DNA of 64,000 nt, from NCBI GenBank assembly GCA_026874595.1, contig CM049322.1, forward strand, positions 31,251,340 to 31,315,339, in the 5' to 3' direction. Every line of letters starts with the position of its first letter. Position 1 is the first letter of the stretch. The position numbers and the translations under genes were made by a program. Under the pieces are notes generated by a model. That model made no database searches, had not been told where the DNA came from, and saw only the letters and a program-made list of their open reading frames with translations. Shown here piece by piece: positions 34,800 to 44,869 of the stretch. This stretch comes from Sipunculus nudus (Eukaryota > Annelida > Sipuncula > Golfingiida > Sipunculidae).

Positions 34800-35510
34800 T
34801 TTATTCCGGCAGCATCAAAGTCTACGATACATAACCCGTCAAATTACTGCACGCGACTAAATGCAACATATGCCTGTCCTTTCGCAAAACGTTTTGCCTT
34901 TTTCATGTTCACGACAATTTTTCTACGGTTAGACCTTGGCATTTGTGAACTGTTACTGTCCTTGCTAATGTTAATGTAAATTGTCATCTTGCAATCTGAC
35001 CTCCATTTCGGTTTCTTTTATGGTATCTTGCCTCAAGTATTTTTATAGGCACTCCAATCGGGTATTCCTGTTTCCACTGACTAGCAGATAATGCACCTTT
35101 CTTAACACATTTTTCATTAAATTTCACCAAATCAATTGCACGAGTCCCTTGGCATCACGTACTATATCTTGTGCTGTTCCGATATAACCATTGACCAGAC
35201 CATCAGCTGTATCGATGTTGTATGTAAGCATGACCCTGGCACCAACTGTCATTACAAGAATTGTATGTAATCCCGCCGTTTCCGATCGCTTTTGTGACGT
35301 TGTCATCTTTTGTAAATTGATCTGTCAAGTGCTGTAAGTCTTATCATCTGATGCGTTAATTTGTATTAGATTGGCTTCATTTGGCTTCTGTGCTTTCAAT
35401 TTCTTCAAATTCCTTTCATTAACATCAGAATTATATGCAAAAACGTGCAAAGCGTTATCTGGATAATTCGGATCATCCTCTCTTCTTAAGCATCAGGACG
35501 CTTGTTAAAA
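34800..35510 (-). pseudogene. Helitron PIF1-like helicase C-terminal region
   Basis: Segments in order: DDPNYPDNALHVFAYNSDVN; VGARVMLTYNIDTADGLVNG (about 35.16-35.24 kb), the 'GARVMLxxNIDxxDGLVNG' block typical of PIF1/Helitron helicases; 'TVTVHK'-like and VVNMKKAKRFAKGQAYVAFS then RVQ-stop-FDGLCIVDFDAAG (about 34.80-34.92 kb), the motif VI region 'GQAYVAxSRV'. A TAA interrupts motif VI directly after the arginine finger region. The ATP-binding Walker motifs would lie upstream and are not present. Confidence 0.7.
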
Positions 35511-36088
35511 AAACTCTGCAGAGCACTGTCTCCATTTGAGAATGGACTTCAGAGACTCCATGTATAGGACTAACTACATAACATGTAACATAACATAGAA
35601 CATAACATGTTATATAACATGCAAGTGAACATACATGCAAATCCGCAAACTTAAACAGTAAACGCAGACAAAGTGAGCCGGTGGTATCCTTACAATCACA
35701 CGTGGGTTGCACCGAAAATCAAAAGAGACACAGACGGATGTATAGACAATAATAAAAAAAATCACAGCTCTCTTGTGATAATATCTACAAGATATTATCA
35801 GTAACAGCATTGCCGTTTTAATGAAATTACAAAATTAAAACTTTAAAGAAATAATTGTTGTCTGAAAAGTGTTAGTAGTTTTTCAATTATTAAATATCTC
35901 TGGAGACTTTTCAGTTTAATATTAGCTTTAAAGTTGACAAATAGTTTTATCTAAAATATGCCAAAATGTTCTGTTTGCTATTGAGACAAATTCAACATAT
36001 TTCTGAGTGAGAATTGGATCATTTGATTCAGTTGGTATTAGCTATTCATCGCAGTATATAATTTATTGCATTCCATATATCCTTTCAG
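35511..36088. other. Unassigned stretch with a TAACA-rich tract
   Basis: A low-complexity segment at about 35574-35640 repeats ATAACATGTAACATAACAT-like words. No gene recognised; the minus-strand frames of 66-79 codons here have no support. Confidence 0.5.
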
Positions 36089-36184
36089 GTCCAGGCCCCT
36101 CGGCAGGGGCAATAGCAGGCATTGTCCTTGGATGCATTGCTGGAGTAGTAATTATTGGTGTTGTCACCCCCTTGCTCTTGAATA
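36089..36184 (+). CDS. Orphan transmembrane exon, phase 1-1
   Basis: A good 3' splice site (TATCCTTTCAG) precedes the exon and GTGAGT follows it. It encodes a Gly/Pro stalk GPGPS and then AGAIAGIVLGCIAGVVIIGV and VTPLLLN, a Gly/Ala/Ile membrane helix. This Gly-Ala-Ile pattern is common in IgSF and other type I receptors of invertebrates. Both ends are phase 1, the same as every exon of the Ig gene 9 kb upstream, so it could be an alternative membrane exon of that gene or the end of another receptor whose Ig exons are missing. Confidence 0.6.
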
Positions 36185-36895
36185 GTGAGTACAGTAAACT
36201 GTTGAAGATAATTTATGTGGCATCAAGGTTTATACCGATTTTATATGTTACAATTACTTTTACTGCAGAGGAATGTTTGTTTTCTTATGCAGCGTGTTTG
36301 AGCAATTACATAACCAGACTTAGAATGAATTTTATGATCGCATTATTATATAAACAAAAGAAGACCATTTGTCATTATCAGACCGCTTACAACTTTTCAT
36401 TTAAGCACAACCACACGTAAAAAAATGACTGATTAGGTGCTGTCACTTATACCTGAGGAAATATTAACTGTTTATGTGGGAAAATAAATCACTTTAAACA
36501 TTACTGTGCATTTTGCAAAATTGAGAACACGCATTGTTGTACCATTATGTCACAAACATCACCGTTTATTGCATGTTCGCAGCCCATATTTTAAAATTTT
36601 CAAACTCTTCCTATCAATATTTATAAATCCAGTAGGTGAGAAATTAACATTAACATATAGATTAGTGTTACACTGTGTTGCAAATATGATAATGGCTCTT
36701 TCTCCATATATAACTTTCACACTCGAATGATGTCATGTTGATAATATTTAATATCTCTAATTATTCACATTTACTCATTTCAAAAATAAAAAGATTAAAA
36801 AAATTAAGTCACAATTTATTAATTTTTTCGTAGAAACATATGGTAGGCATTTGTTTCTACATTAGCTAGACATGGAACTGTTTCTTTAAATGCAG

Positions 36896-36918
36896 GGACA
36901 CAGTCAGACAAGGGATGA
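36896..36918 (+). CDS. Possible terminal exon for the orphan TM exon
   Basis: After TTTCTTTAAATGCAG a phase-1 continuation from the exon at 36089 reads RTQSDKG then TGA, giving a very short tail of about seven residues. The only support is the acceptor site and phase, so chance is possible. Confidence 0.25.
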
Positions 36919-37540
36919 GGTTATTCATCAATTTCAAACTTTGGTGTGCTCTACCATATATGCAGGGACAATTTTCATTATGCCATTCAAGTCGATGATA
37001 TGTTGGGATTATTTAATTTATTAAAAAATTTGTTATAATGACGTCATTCTTTCATAGTTATTCCATACATAATGCAAATAACTGGCCTTGGGCGAGTCCT
37101 GAATTAGAAATCTTTACCTTTTGATAGGTATGTACTTCCAAAAACAAATGTAACATAAACTGGTTGAACTGTAATTCTTGCAAAAAGGATCTAGTGTCAT
37201 GACTATCAATACCTAAACCCCAATCCTATATGAATGCTGATGGTAGTCAGCATTAAAATTGTATATTTTATAAATAAGATATAAAGCTACTGTGGCAGAC
37301 TATGGATAAACGTTTGTAGATGGGGTATTCAGAAAATAAAATGATCCAGAACCGTCCTGGAACAGCAAGAGTGAAAGCACTAGACAAGAACTAGCACAGG
37401 ATGAGGCATAGTAGCAGTCATAACAATACTGGACTAAAAATAAAGAATGGAGGCAATAAATAGAAACGGGTACGATCGCACTGGACTAAAATAGTCAGGC
37501 CTTGCAGCACAAGAGAGTAAATGACACAGCAACATGACAG
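36919..37540. other. Unassigned stretch
   Basis: AT-rich; no gene, exon or element recognised. Confidence 0.5.
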
Positions 37541-37544
37541 TAGC

Positions 37545-37680
37545 TCAGCAGGTTTAACGGGAAGATCGTGTCCCATGGCCGTGTTTCACTCAAAATCGGT
37601 GGTTCAAACAAGAATATAAAATGAGAGGAATCGCATGATACTGCCCTGTCCCACCGACCTAAATTGGAAATGAATTTTGC
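37545..37680 (+). mobile_element. SINE-like family 3, copy 1
   Basis: GTTTAACGGGAAGATCGTGT and CCCATGGCCGTGTTTCACTC match CTTAATGGGAAGGCTGTGCC and CCTCAGCCGTGTTTCACTTA at 40.1 kb. It contains TAGCTCAGCAGG, a box-A-like start, and a worn box-B-like GGTGGTTCAAACAAG. Classified by resemblance between the two copies only. Confidence 0.45.
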
Positions 37681-38066
37681 AGATGTAATTATTTATGTTT
37701 TATAGTAAATAATTGAGTAATGTTTAGGTTAGCTTCAACATGAAAAAAATTAAAAAAAAATAAACATGAGACAGTATATTATATGTTCTGATATCGTCTG
37801 GTTGCATGGCCATATTGTTGACACCTACAACGTTGATAAACATGTTTAGGTCTCTGTATAGCTGGAACAATCTTAAGCCCGACTGATAAGTTTCGTATAG
37901 GATTCCGCTCTTGACTATCAGCTTGACTGTCTCACGGTTGTAATCGGCGTCAGTCACATTTAAGGGCAATATGTACTAACTCGTACTTTCTTGTTGTAAA
38001 AACCGGTTACAGACTCTTACCAGTGAAAAGGCAGTATGACTATATTCATTAAGTAACACATTACTA

Positions 38067-38083
38067 CCCCCCCCCCCCCCCCC
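38067..38083. repeat. Poly-C tract (C17)
   Basis: Uninterrupted C run followed by GGCCCG. Confidence 0.95.
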
Positions 38084-38084
38084 G

Positions 38085-39460
38085 GCCCGATGCTTTATTA
38101 GCAAGGCCCATTCTTGCTGTAACCTGGCCTATTGTCCCTTTTGGTTCTGTTGATTTCTGGGATAGTTTGGTATCAAACAAGATTATCGCAGCTGTTTGTG
38201 TTTGCAGTTGGCTTTTTAACTACCGGAGAAGTGTTAGGGTCTTTACTTTGAGTTTATGCTGTGTGTGTATATTGATGTTGTTCCCCTTAAAAGGCGAGAG
38301 CTGCCTGGGAGACAGGTTAGTAGCGCGCTGAAACATAATATTTATTTTATTTGTTAGCTTTTATTTTTGGGTGTGTGATTTTTTTATTCTCACAATAAAT
38401 GTGTGACTGATCATCGGGGAAATACCCCTGTTGGGGACAGTGGCGTGTCTGTTTGTCTTAGTTTCTGCCTGTAAGTACGATCGCAACTTAACTGCTGGTG
38501 CCTGATTCTCTGGGCCCGTCGAAAAATGTAGGAATGTTTTGAGTATCCTTAACTGGACCCAGGGTAGTTAATCCCTCGTCTGAGGTCGAGATTCTTTGCA
38601 GTGTCAGGTTTAGGCTCAGCCATATAAGCAAGTGCGTGTGTCCTTTTGCAGAGTGAGGCAATAAAGCAGTTCCACCTTCAGGGTCTTTTTAGGTCCTCAA
38701 TTTGTAGTCGCTGTTGGCTTATGAACTTGTCAATGTAAATGTGGCCGCTTTCTGGTCAATTATCGAGAAAAACGTTGCTATTCTGGTCAGAAAAGGCTTC
38801 CATCTTATCTGAAGGATGCTATTCTGTCAGCTGTGTGTCAACACAGGTAGCACTACCAGGCTATCTAGGTTTACAACGGTCCTCCGACGAAGGGTCCAAC
38901 ATCAATCGAGTTGCTTAAACCTAAGAGGCCTATCGATGGTTTTAGGTTGTAGGCAAGCATGGATGCCATCAAGACGAGAGTACATCAGCAAGTGGCGGTG
39001 TCAGGGTCGTAAAAGCAAGTCTAAAACAAGAACATAATATGTGAACTACTTTAGGTCGTGTGCGCAGTATGAGCTGCCCAGATGTTTTAGTTGGTATTAT
39101 TTTATCTAGAACACCCATATTTTGGACTGCAGTGATCCAGTACATGCAAAAAACTTTCTGCTTGTAGCAAAGCTATAAGGAAAGATTTGGACATTTGTAA
39201 CCGGCCGAAGCCAATATTTTCATGTCATGCTTGATTGATCACACGGGTCATTGGTAGTGTTCACTCCATGGTCCATTTTACCCACTGACCAGTTAACCAA
39301 CAATGCACGGGCCACTGGTAAAGTACTTTTGCACTTAGTTGAGGACATTACGTTGGTAATTAAATGCATCACCTGCTCCAAATGTAAACAAAGTAAATTA
39401 TGCATGCTACAAGAATGCAAAATTGCTTGGTTTGATAAGGGCAGTATTTGTCACCCATAG
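38085..39460 (+). other. Unassigned, possible LTR retrotransposon debris
   Basis: At 38.13-38.47 kb a CCCCTTAAAAGGCGAGAGCT promoter-like stretch precedes AATAAATGTGTGACTG and then GGGGACAGTGGCG, an LTR-like order of elements, but no terminal TG...CA pair or second copy was found. At 39251-39330 the plus-strand frame MVVFTPWSILPTDQLTNNAR, followed by ATGKVLL, resembles the early part of Gypsy integrases ('DVFTxxxxAxPTxDQxAxTxAKVL'). The order and spacing would need a large internal deletion. Confidence 0.25.
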
Positions 39461-39959
39461 GGGTTGCAGAGGAGGTGCAAAACTACAAAGACCTATACCA
39501 GTTATACCATTCACTACCAACAGGCGTAGTTTTGATAAGAAACCTAAAATATCCAGCTCAGTGGTTAACACAGAAAATGTACGTGTTTAACCGTGTCTTA
39601 ATGAGACTATGATTACTACTACCAGACGTTCATATTGTCAGTCTCCTAAATCTGTGCAAAGAAGTAGCCTGGTTAGAAGACATAATGAATTCGCTAGTTG
39701 TACATAGCCATCACAAAATGCATTCAGGTTTTGTTATTTCAAGGCACAATTGGTAAAAAATAAGGTCTTTGACAATGATATTGACATTTATGCAATCGTT
39801 GAAACTTGGCTAAAGTCTGTGGATACCCGTCGCCATACACGAACTTGTTCTTCCTGGATAGGGGATTAACAAAGTTCCGAGGTCATCGTCAACAAGCCAC
39901 GATGGAATTTGCTGTCATTGCTAGGAATACATCGTCAATAAATTCAGTTGATAGTGTTC

Positions 39960-40280
39960 CGAAACAAAGCATATCTTGATTTTGTGCCTCAGGACTCAAA
40001 GCCGGGAGATCGTCGGTTCGAATATCAGCCGAGGCGGTAAGGTTTTTCACGGTCGGTCCCCACCGAGGGTGAGCGTTCTGCAGGCTTAATGGGAAGGCTG
40101 TGCCCCTCAGCCGTGTTTCACTTACATACGAGTGCGTCTTTCGGGGTTTCTCGGTGTTATGACCGAGCAATGGGAATGATTACACACCCAGGACCCGTAG
40201 GTGCGGTAGACACAGGCCCTTGGTGACATCAGGATACAAAATAAAAATGATAGGAAGATTTCAAACAGGACGTTGTTCAA
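39960..40280 (+). mobile_element. SINE-like family 3, copy 2, nested in the L2-like LINE
   Basis: A tRNA-like segment (GAGATCGTCGGTTCGAATATC, box B GGTTCGAAT) is followed by the family-3 words CTTAATGGGAAGGCTGTGCC and CAGCCGTGTTTCACTTA. It lies exactly between the endonuclease start and the connector of the LINE, so it inserted after the LINE. Its edges are estimated from loss of LINE similarity. Confidence 0.5.
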
Positions 40281-40852
40281 GAGCTCAAGTGCCTGGATAG
40301 ACCACACCATTTTTGGATGTTGGTGATATGGTCAGTCTGTTCAACAATAGGCCGTCCATGGTTCTCGAAAAGCATGCTCCAGTCCAGACAAAGAAAATCG
40401 CTGTCTATTCCGCTCGTCCGTGGTTTGTTTCTAACACTAAACTAGAAAAACAGAAATGCAGAAAACTTGAGAAACAGTGGCTCAGAACACAATCTGTAAA
40501 TGACCAGAGTCTGTATTAAATTCAAAGGAACAATGTTAATCAGCTCCTTAACGATTGATCAAAAGACACTTCCGGATATAAAATTCATTGTTGAACACCA
40601 AACAAAAGTCTCCACTACCGCCCTGTAGTAAACAGAGAAGATCTTGTAGAAGCTTTCAGCGAGTTTTTCACGACAAAGATCAGGGTCATCTTGAGGTTCT
40701 TACACTCTGACACTGGTTCATCTGAAAATAGCATCTTTCAATCTTGTACTGTTGACGTTGTCCAGGCCAAAACTAACAGCTTTCAAATTTTTCGACACAT
40801 ACCAGATTCTGATATTGAAACACTCATTCAACAGTCACCCACTTAACCTTGT

Positions 40853-41266
40853 ATGATTGATCTAATTCCTACCTGTATGTCGAAAGAATGTCTAGACGTT
40901 CAGCTGCCTCCAATCTGCAAAATTGTAAATTCATGCTTGGCAATTTTTTTTTTCCAGACAATTTCAAGCAAACGCTTGTCACCTTGCTGCTTAAAAAAAT
41001 GGGCTACCACTGATATACAAAAATTCAGACCTGCTTCCAACCTTGCCTTTGTATCGAAACTTATTGAGAAGGTGGTGGCTATACAGCTCCTTGAGAATCT
41101 ATCTGCAAATGAACTCTGCACAGAATATCAGTCGGCATACAAATCATTTCATAACACTGAAACAGCCCTGCTGAGAGTACAAAATGTCATATTAACCAGC
41201 ATGAAAAACCAACAGCTTGTCCTTTTAGCTGCTTTCGGATCTCTAAAATCTCTAAGCAGCTCTTGA
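40853..41266 (+). pseudogene. L2-like reverse transcriptase fingers fragment
   Basis: The frame contains FRPASNLAFVSKLIEKVVAI and QLLENLSANELCTEYQSAYK, then SFHNTETALLRVQNVILTSM. These match the L2/CR1-like order 'xRPxSNLxFxSKxxEKVVxxQL', 'xxFQSAYRxxHSTETALLxVxND'. The frame ends before the first catalytic Asp block; the sequence from about 41.27 to 41.33 kb jumps to the thumb, so the YxDD palm is deleted. Confidence 0.75.
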
Positions 41267-42119
41267 TTCAATTGGTCATTAGATTCTGCTTATCGACTTT
41301 CAAAGCGCTTCGGACTTTGCGGATCAGTGTTAAATTATAGATTACTGTAACAGCCTATTTAATATATTACCTGCTATTCACATTCAAAAAACGTGTCAAG
41401 AATGTTGCTGCTAGGCTTGTACATGGGATAAAGAAGTATGAACACACTACACTTGTTCGGCCGATTGGTTACTGATACAGTATAGAGTTATGTTTAAGCT
41501 TTTGATGCTCACTTATGAGTCATTGCATGGTTTGGCTCCACATAATCCGTCTGAACTGTTGAATATAGAGACGCCTGAGAGATCACCCTGATCATAATCT
41601 TCCAAAAGATTATTTATGCCACGATCAAGGCTGTTGACCTGTGATGATCGCGCTTTTGCAGTAGCTGCTCTGAACTTATTGAATTCTATTCCTGAAGATA
41701 TTTGTTCCGCTGACAACGTCTCAGCATTTAAAAAGAACCCTAAAACTTACCTTTTCATAGTAGCATTCTCTTAAAGTTAACTTGTCAATTGTAGTTAGAT
41801 ATTCTCTTGAGCTTTTTAGCATCAACTTTTTTTAACTTTTTTTCACAGTGGTTACTTGGTATTTACATATTAATTAGTGTTTTGGCTTGTGATATATCTG
41901 TGATATAACTGTTTTAGATTATCTATTAGAGTACAAGAGTATTGTAATGCGCTTGTGAGCAGGTGTACCTGGTATAAGCGCAATATAAATAATAAATTAT
42001 TATTATGTGAAGGACACTCTTATTCTTCAAATGATTTAACTGTTAAATATTCACTTACAAATATTTTTGTGGGAAACCATATGTTGAAGTATATGCCAGT
42101 ATATAAAATAATCATCCCA

Positions 42120-42600
42120 CTGTGTATTTGCACACTTTTATGGGAACCATTGAAGTCACGTCACAGTAGTGACGTCAGAGTATTGCCCACCGGCACAACG
42201 ACTTTGCATGTAGAAGGGAGAACCACATATGGTGTGCGGCATATATTATATAAAGAGATGTATCAATAGCCGTGCTGGTTCATTTTATATAGAATGGAAC
42301 ATAAATACACAGAAAAGTCGTCTCACTACCGATGGAAAACGAACCCATGACCTGCCGATTGCCGGTCGGCTGCTCTGTCCACTAAGCTACAGAAGATACC
42401 CGGCTGCGTATGTGAATGTGTACACTTTTAAAGAAACCAACGTCACCGTCGTGTGTCCGGGTGCTACTAACCACGTGCCGGCACGCCGACTTTGGTTTAT
42501 CCACTAAATTACAGCAACAGACATTTCTGTGTATTCATATTCCATTAAAAAACAAAACCAACATGGCTATTCATACATCTCTCTCTTTCTTTCTCTATCT
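42120..42600. mobile_element. tRNA-related SINE family 1, multiple arms
   Basis: Three parts are visible. First, 42120-42180 (+) has TGTGTATTTGCACACTTTTA and a TGACGTCA site. Second, 42248-42435 is a full minus-strand copy: read on that strand, GTAGCTTAGTGGACAGAGCA (box A), GGTCATGGGTTCGTTTTCC (box B), then TTTTCTGTGTATTTATGTTC and AATGAACCAGCACGGCTATT. Third, 42520-42580 (+) has ATTTCTGTGTATTCATATTC and CCAACATGGCTATTCATACA, a plus-strand 3' end. The minus and plus parts again form an inverted pair, as at 24.9 and 28.8 kb. A second box-A-like stretch lies near 42500 on the minus strand. Confidence 0.65.
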
Positions 42601-43460
42601 AAATATATATATGTGTGTTTGTTTGTTTGTGTGTGTATGTGTGATATTCAATGTGTAAAATCATACAAATGGTTATTTTATCAAATTGTCTGAATCACTA
42701 ATCTTATTCCTTTACATTTTATCTTTTCTCGCGGATATTTCCGAGAATTTTGATTGCAATTTGTGTTGGGTGCGGACAGTTTTCTCCATGCGATGACCAG
42801 GCTATTTTTATAGAGGTTCACAGAATATGTATATGAAATGATTATACTCAGCCATATTTTGCAGAAAGTTACAGAGTACAAATTTATTTACAAATGGTGA
42901 CAGGAAATTAGCTGTAGATATAAAATGAAGCGTTTTCGTCCATCCCAGAATCCTCCAGAGGTTGCTAACGCTACGCCATGAAAATTGTAACATGAGCATG
43001 TAGCGTGTAAGAATTCTGTGTCTTCGACGTCGGTTCTTTTCAAGTGACTTGTGATAAAGGAATTCACATCGGCAGATTATGTAAAAAGGTTTGCTATTAT
43101 CACTCTCATGGAGATCTCAGGGAACATTAAAATTTCAATCGTATGTCTAATCAACTGTAAAGAATGCTACAATATATTAACTGTAATGTCCCCGTCTTGT
43201 GTCCGAGGCAGCACTGTAGTGTGAAATATAAAAAAATGTTAAAAGGAAAGTCCGAAGGAGTCTGAAGTGGTAAGGAACGCATAAATAATTGGAGGCCTTA
43301 GTTCCATGGTGGGTGAGGATTTCATATATTATATTTATTTTCTGGGGGTTTAGGAGGGGGCTTTCTAAATTTTTTTCTCGCCTGCGGCACGTTTGTGAAT
43401 GTTACGGTGCACTTTGACACGGGCGCGATGGAAATTTTTTAGGAGACCTGGTAATCCCAA
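42601..43460. other. Unassigned stretch
   Basis: A short TG-rich tract at 42612-42642 (TGTGTGTTTGTTTGTTTGTG) and otherwise AT-rich sequence with no gene recognised. Confidence 0.5.
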
Positions 43461-43467
43461 GCCCTAT

Positions 43468-44140
43468 TTGAATTGTTTAGACGCAAAAGAAAGATATACT
43501 AGCTGGAATCGGGCTGGGACGGGCTCTTTTTCATTCCCGGAACGCTGTAAGAGGCTGGGGGAACGGATGAAGGATGGGGCCATTTTCAGTCTCAGTTTTC
43601 TTGGAAATTACAATTTTTTAAATATACAGGGACCTTATCATCCGGTTTCAGCTTAGGAAAGGATTATTAAATGTTGTCGAGAGTCCATAATATCCTACCA
43701 GAGTGCTGGAATGGCCCGGAAACCAGATATTATACGGGTATCCATAAAATGGTATATATGCCTTTATACAAGCCTACAAAAACTGCCTTACGTGGTAAAA
43801 CATTTCGTGCTGTTTGACGTTCCACGATCTCAAATTTAGGACGAGATGGGCTAAACCTCGACGTGGTAGGATAGTTTCGACCCCGAAGAAACGAATCCTA
43901 GCAAGAATCGCCGTAGGACGGGCACTTTTTTTATTTCCGGAACGCTAGAACAGGCTAGTAATTGATTGAATATAGGGCCATTTTCAATGTCAGCTTGGTG
44001 ACAGGATAACTATTTTTTTTAATTCACAGGGACTTTGTTATCCTATCACAACTGAAAAAATGTTTATTAATTTGATGTCTGCTGTCCATTGTACCCTGCT
44101 ACAACGCCTGGATGCCAAAGAAAGCCTAAAATTGATGGCA
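43468..44140 (+). repeat. Diverged tandem repeat, period about 400 bp
   Basis: GGACGGGC, then TTCCGGAACGCT, then AGGGCCATTTTCA / GGGGCCATTTTCA, then CAGGGAC, TTATCC recur from about 43.52-43.65 kb at 43.92-44.05 kb, offset about 400 bases. A third partial unit start (GCCAAAGAAAG) lies at 44.11 kb. It is non-coding and its family is unknown. Confidence 0.6.
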
Positions 44141-44176
44141 AAGCGTGCCGGCAGATAACAAGGCAGCAACCCCCAA

Positions 44177-44189
44177 CCCCCCCCCCCCC
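44177..44189. repeat. Poly-C tract (C13)
   Basis: Uninterrupted C run. Confidence 0.93.
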
Positions 44190-44869
44190 ACCGCATTAAA
44201 ATATATATTTTTTTCATACATATATGCACATCCAAATGTTGTATGTTATTGAAGGTTATGGTTTATGCGCCGAGATCATATAAAAATAACATACAATTCA
44301 TCAATTTGAAATTTAAAAAATCTGGTCAATGCAGAAATTCCATTTTTGACCTAAAATATAAATTAATGGTCCACAAATATGGTTTTGGTGTCATTCGACC
44401 CAGTTTAGGGTCTTTATACAGGGAAACAAGATATTTTTATCCTGTTCCAAGAAACAAAAATTTCAAGCCCTCAGAAACCTGATTTCATTCCAGTATATCC
44501 CTACATTGGAACCTTTTGGAACTTCTCATTTCCACCAAATTTAACACACACACCTGCTCCTAGCCTGATTTTACTCCATGTCTAAACAATATGTGCCAAA
44601 ACATAGCATTTTATTATTTTATTTTATTTTCCAATCCACAAAAAATTCAAACCACTATAAATGTTTTGTATTGGATCAAATCAGTGTATAGGAAAATCAC
44701 TTCTTTTTCATCTCAACTCTGAAATAATGGTCACAGATAACGTGACAACGTGAAACAAAATCAAGACCAGTTGACTAGACTAAGTTATGGAGAAGACCCA
44801 GAGAAAGAAATTGAGCCTTAGTTTGTAAAGATAGGACAAACATTGTTATGACGAAAATAAAAATAAATT

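Larger units (their letters stand above)
33690..35510 (-). mobile_element. Helentron-type Helitron remnant (helicase plus APE endonuclease)
   Basis: On the minus strand the 3' half of a Helitron protein is recognisable in several frames: a PIF1-like helicase C-terminal part (35.5-34.8 kb) followed by an apurinic-type endonuclease domain (34.62-33.84 kb). A helicase followed by an APE domain marks Helentron/Helitron2 elements as opposed to canonical Helitrons. The Rep nuclease and helicase motifs I-IV are absent. Frameshifts and stops break every segment. The end, including the last endonuclease motif, is tandemly duplicated. The L2-like fragment at 33.2-33.5 kb lies next to it in the same orientation. 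Confidence 0.75.
39740..42006 (+). mobile_element. L2-like LINE, decayed, with diagnostic 3' tail
   Basis: Plus-strand relics appear in order: endonuclease start FDNDIDIYAIVETWL (39.77-39.81 kb), the connector AVYSARPWFVSNTKLEKQKC then RKLEKQW (40.41-40.48 kb), reverse-transcriptase fingers (40.85-41.27 kb), a 'LDYCNS'-type thumb and 'VKNVAARLVHGIKKYEH' (41.34-41.46 kb), then a 3' untranslated end. The final bases, a GCGC-(N)-GCGCAATATAAATAA arrangement followed by TTATTATTAT (41.95-42.0 kb), form the small hairpin and (TTA)n tail typical of L2-clade LINEs. Frameshifts and stops are frequent. A SINE-like insertion sits at 39.96-40.28 kb. Confidence 0.8.
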
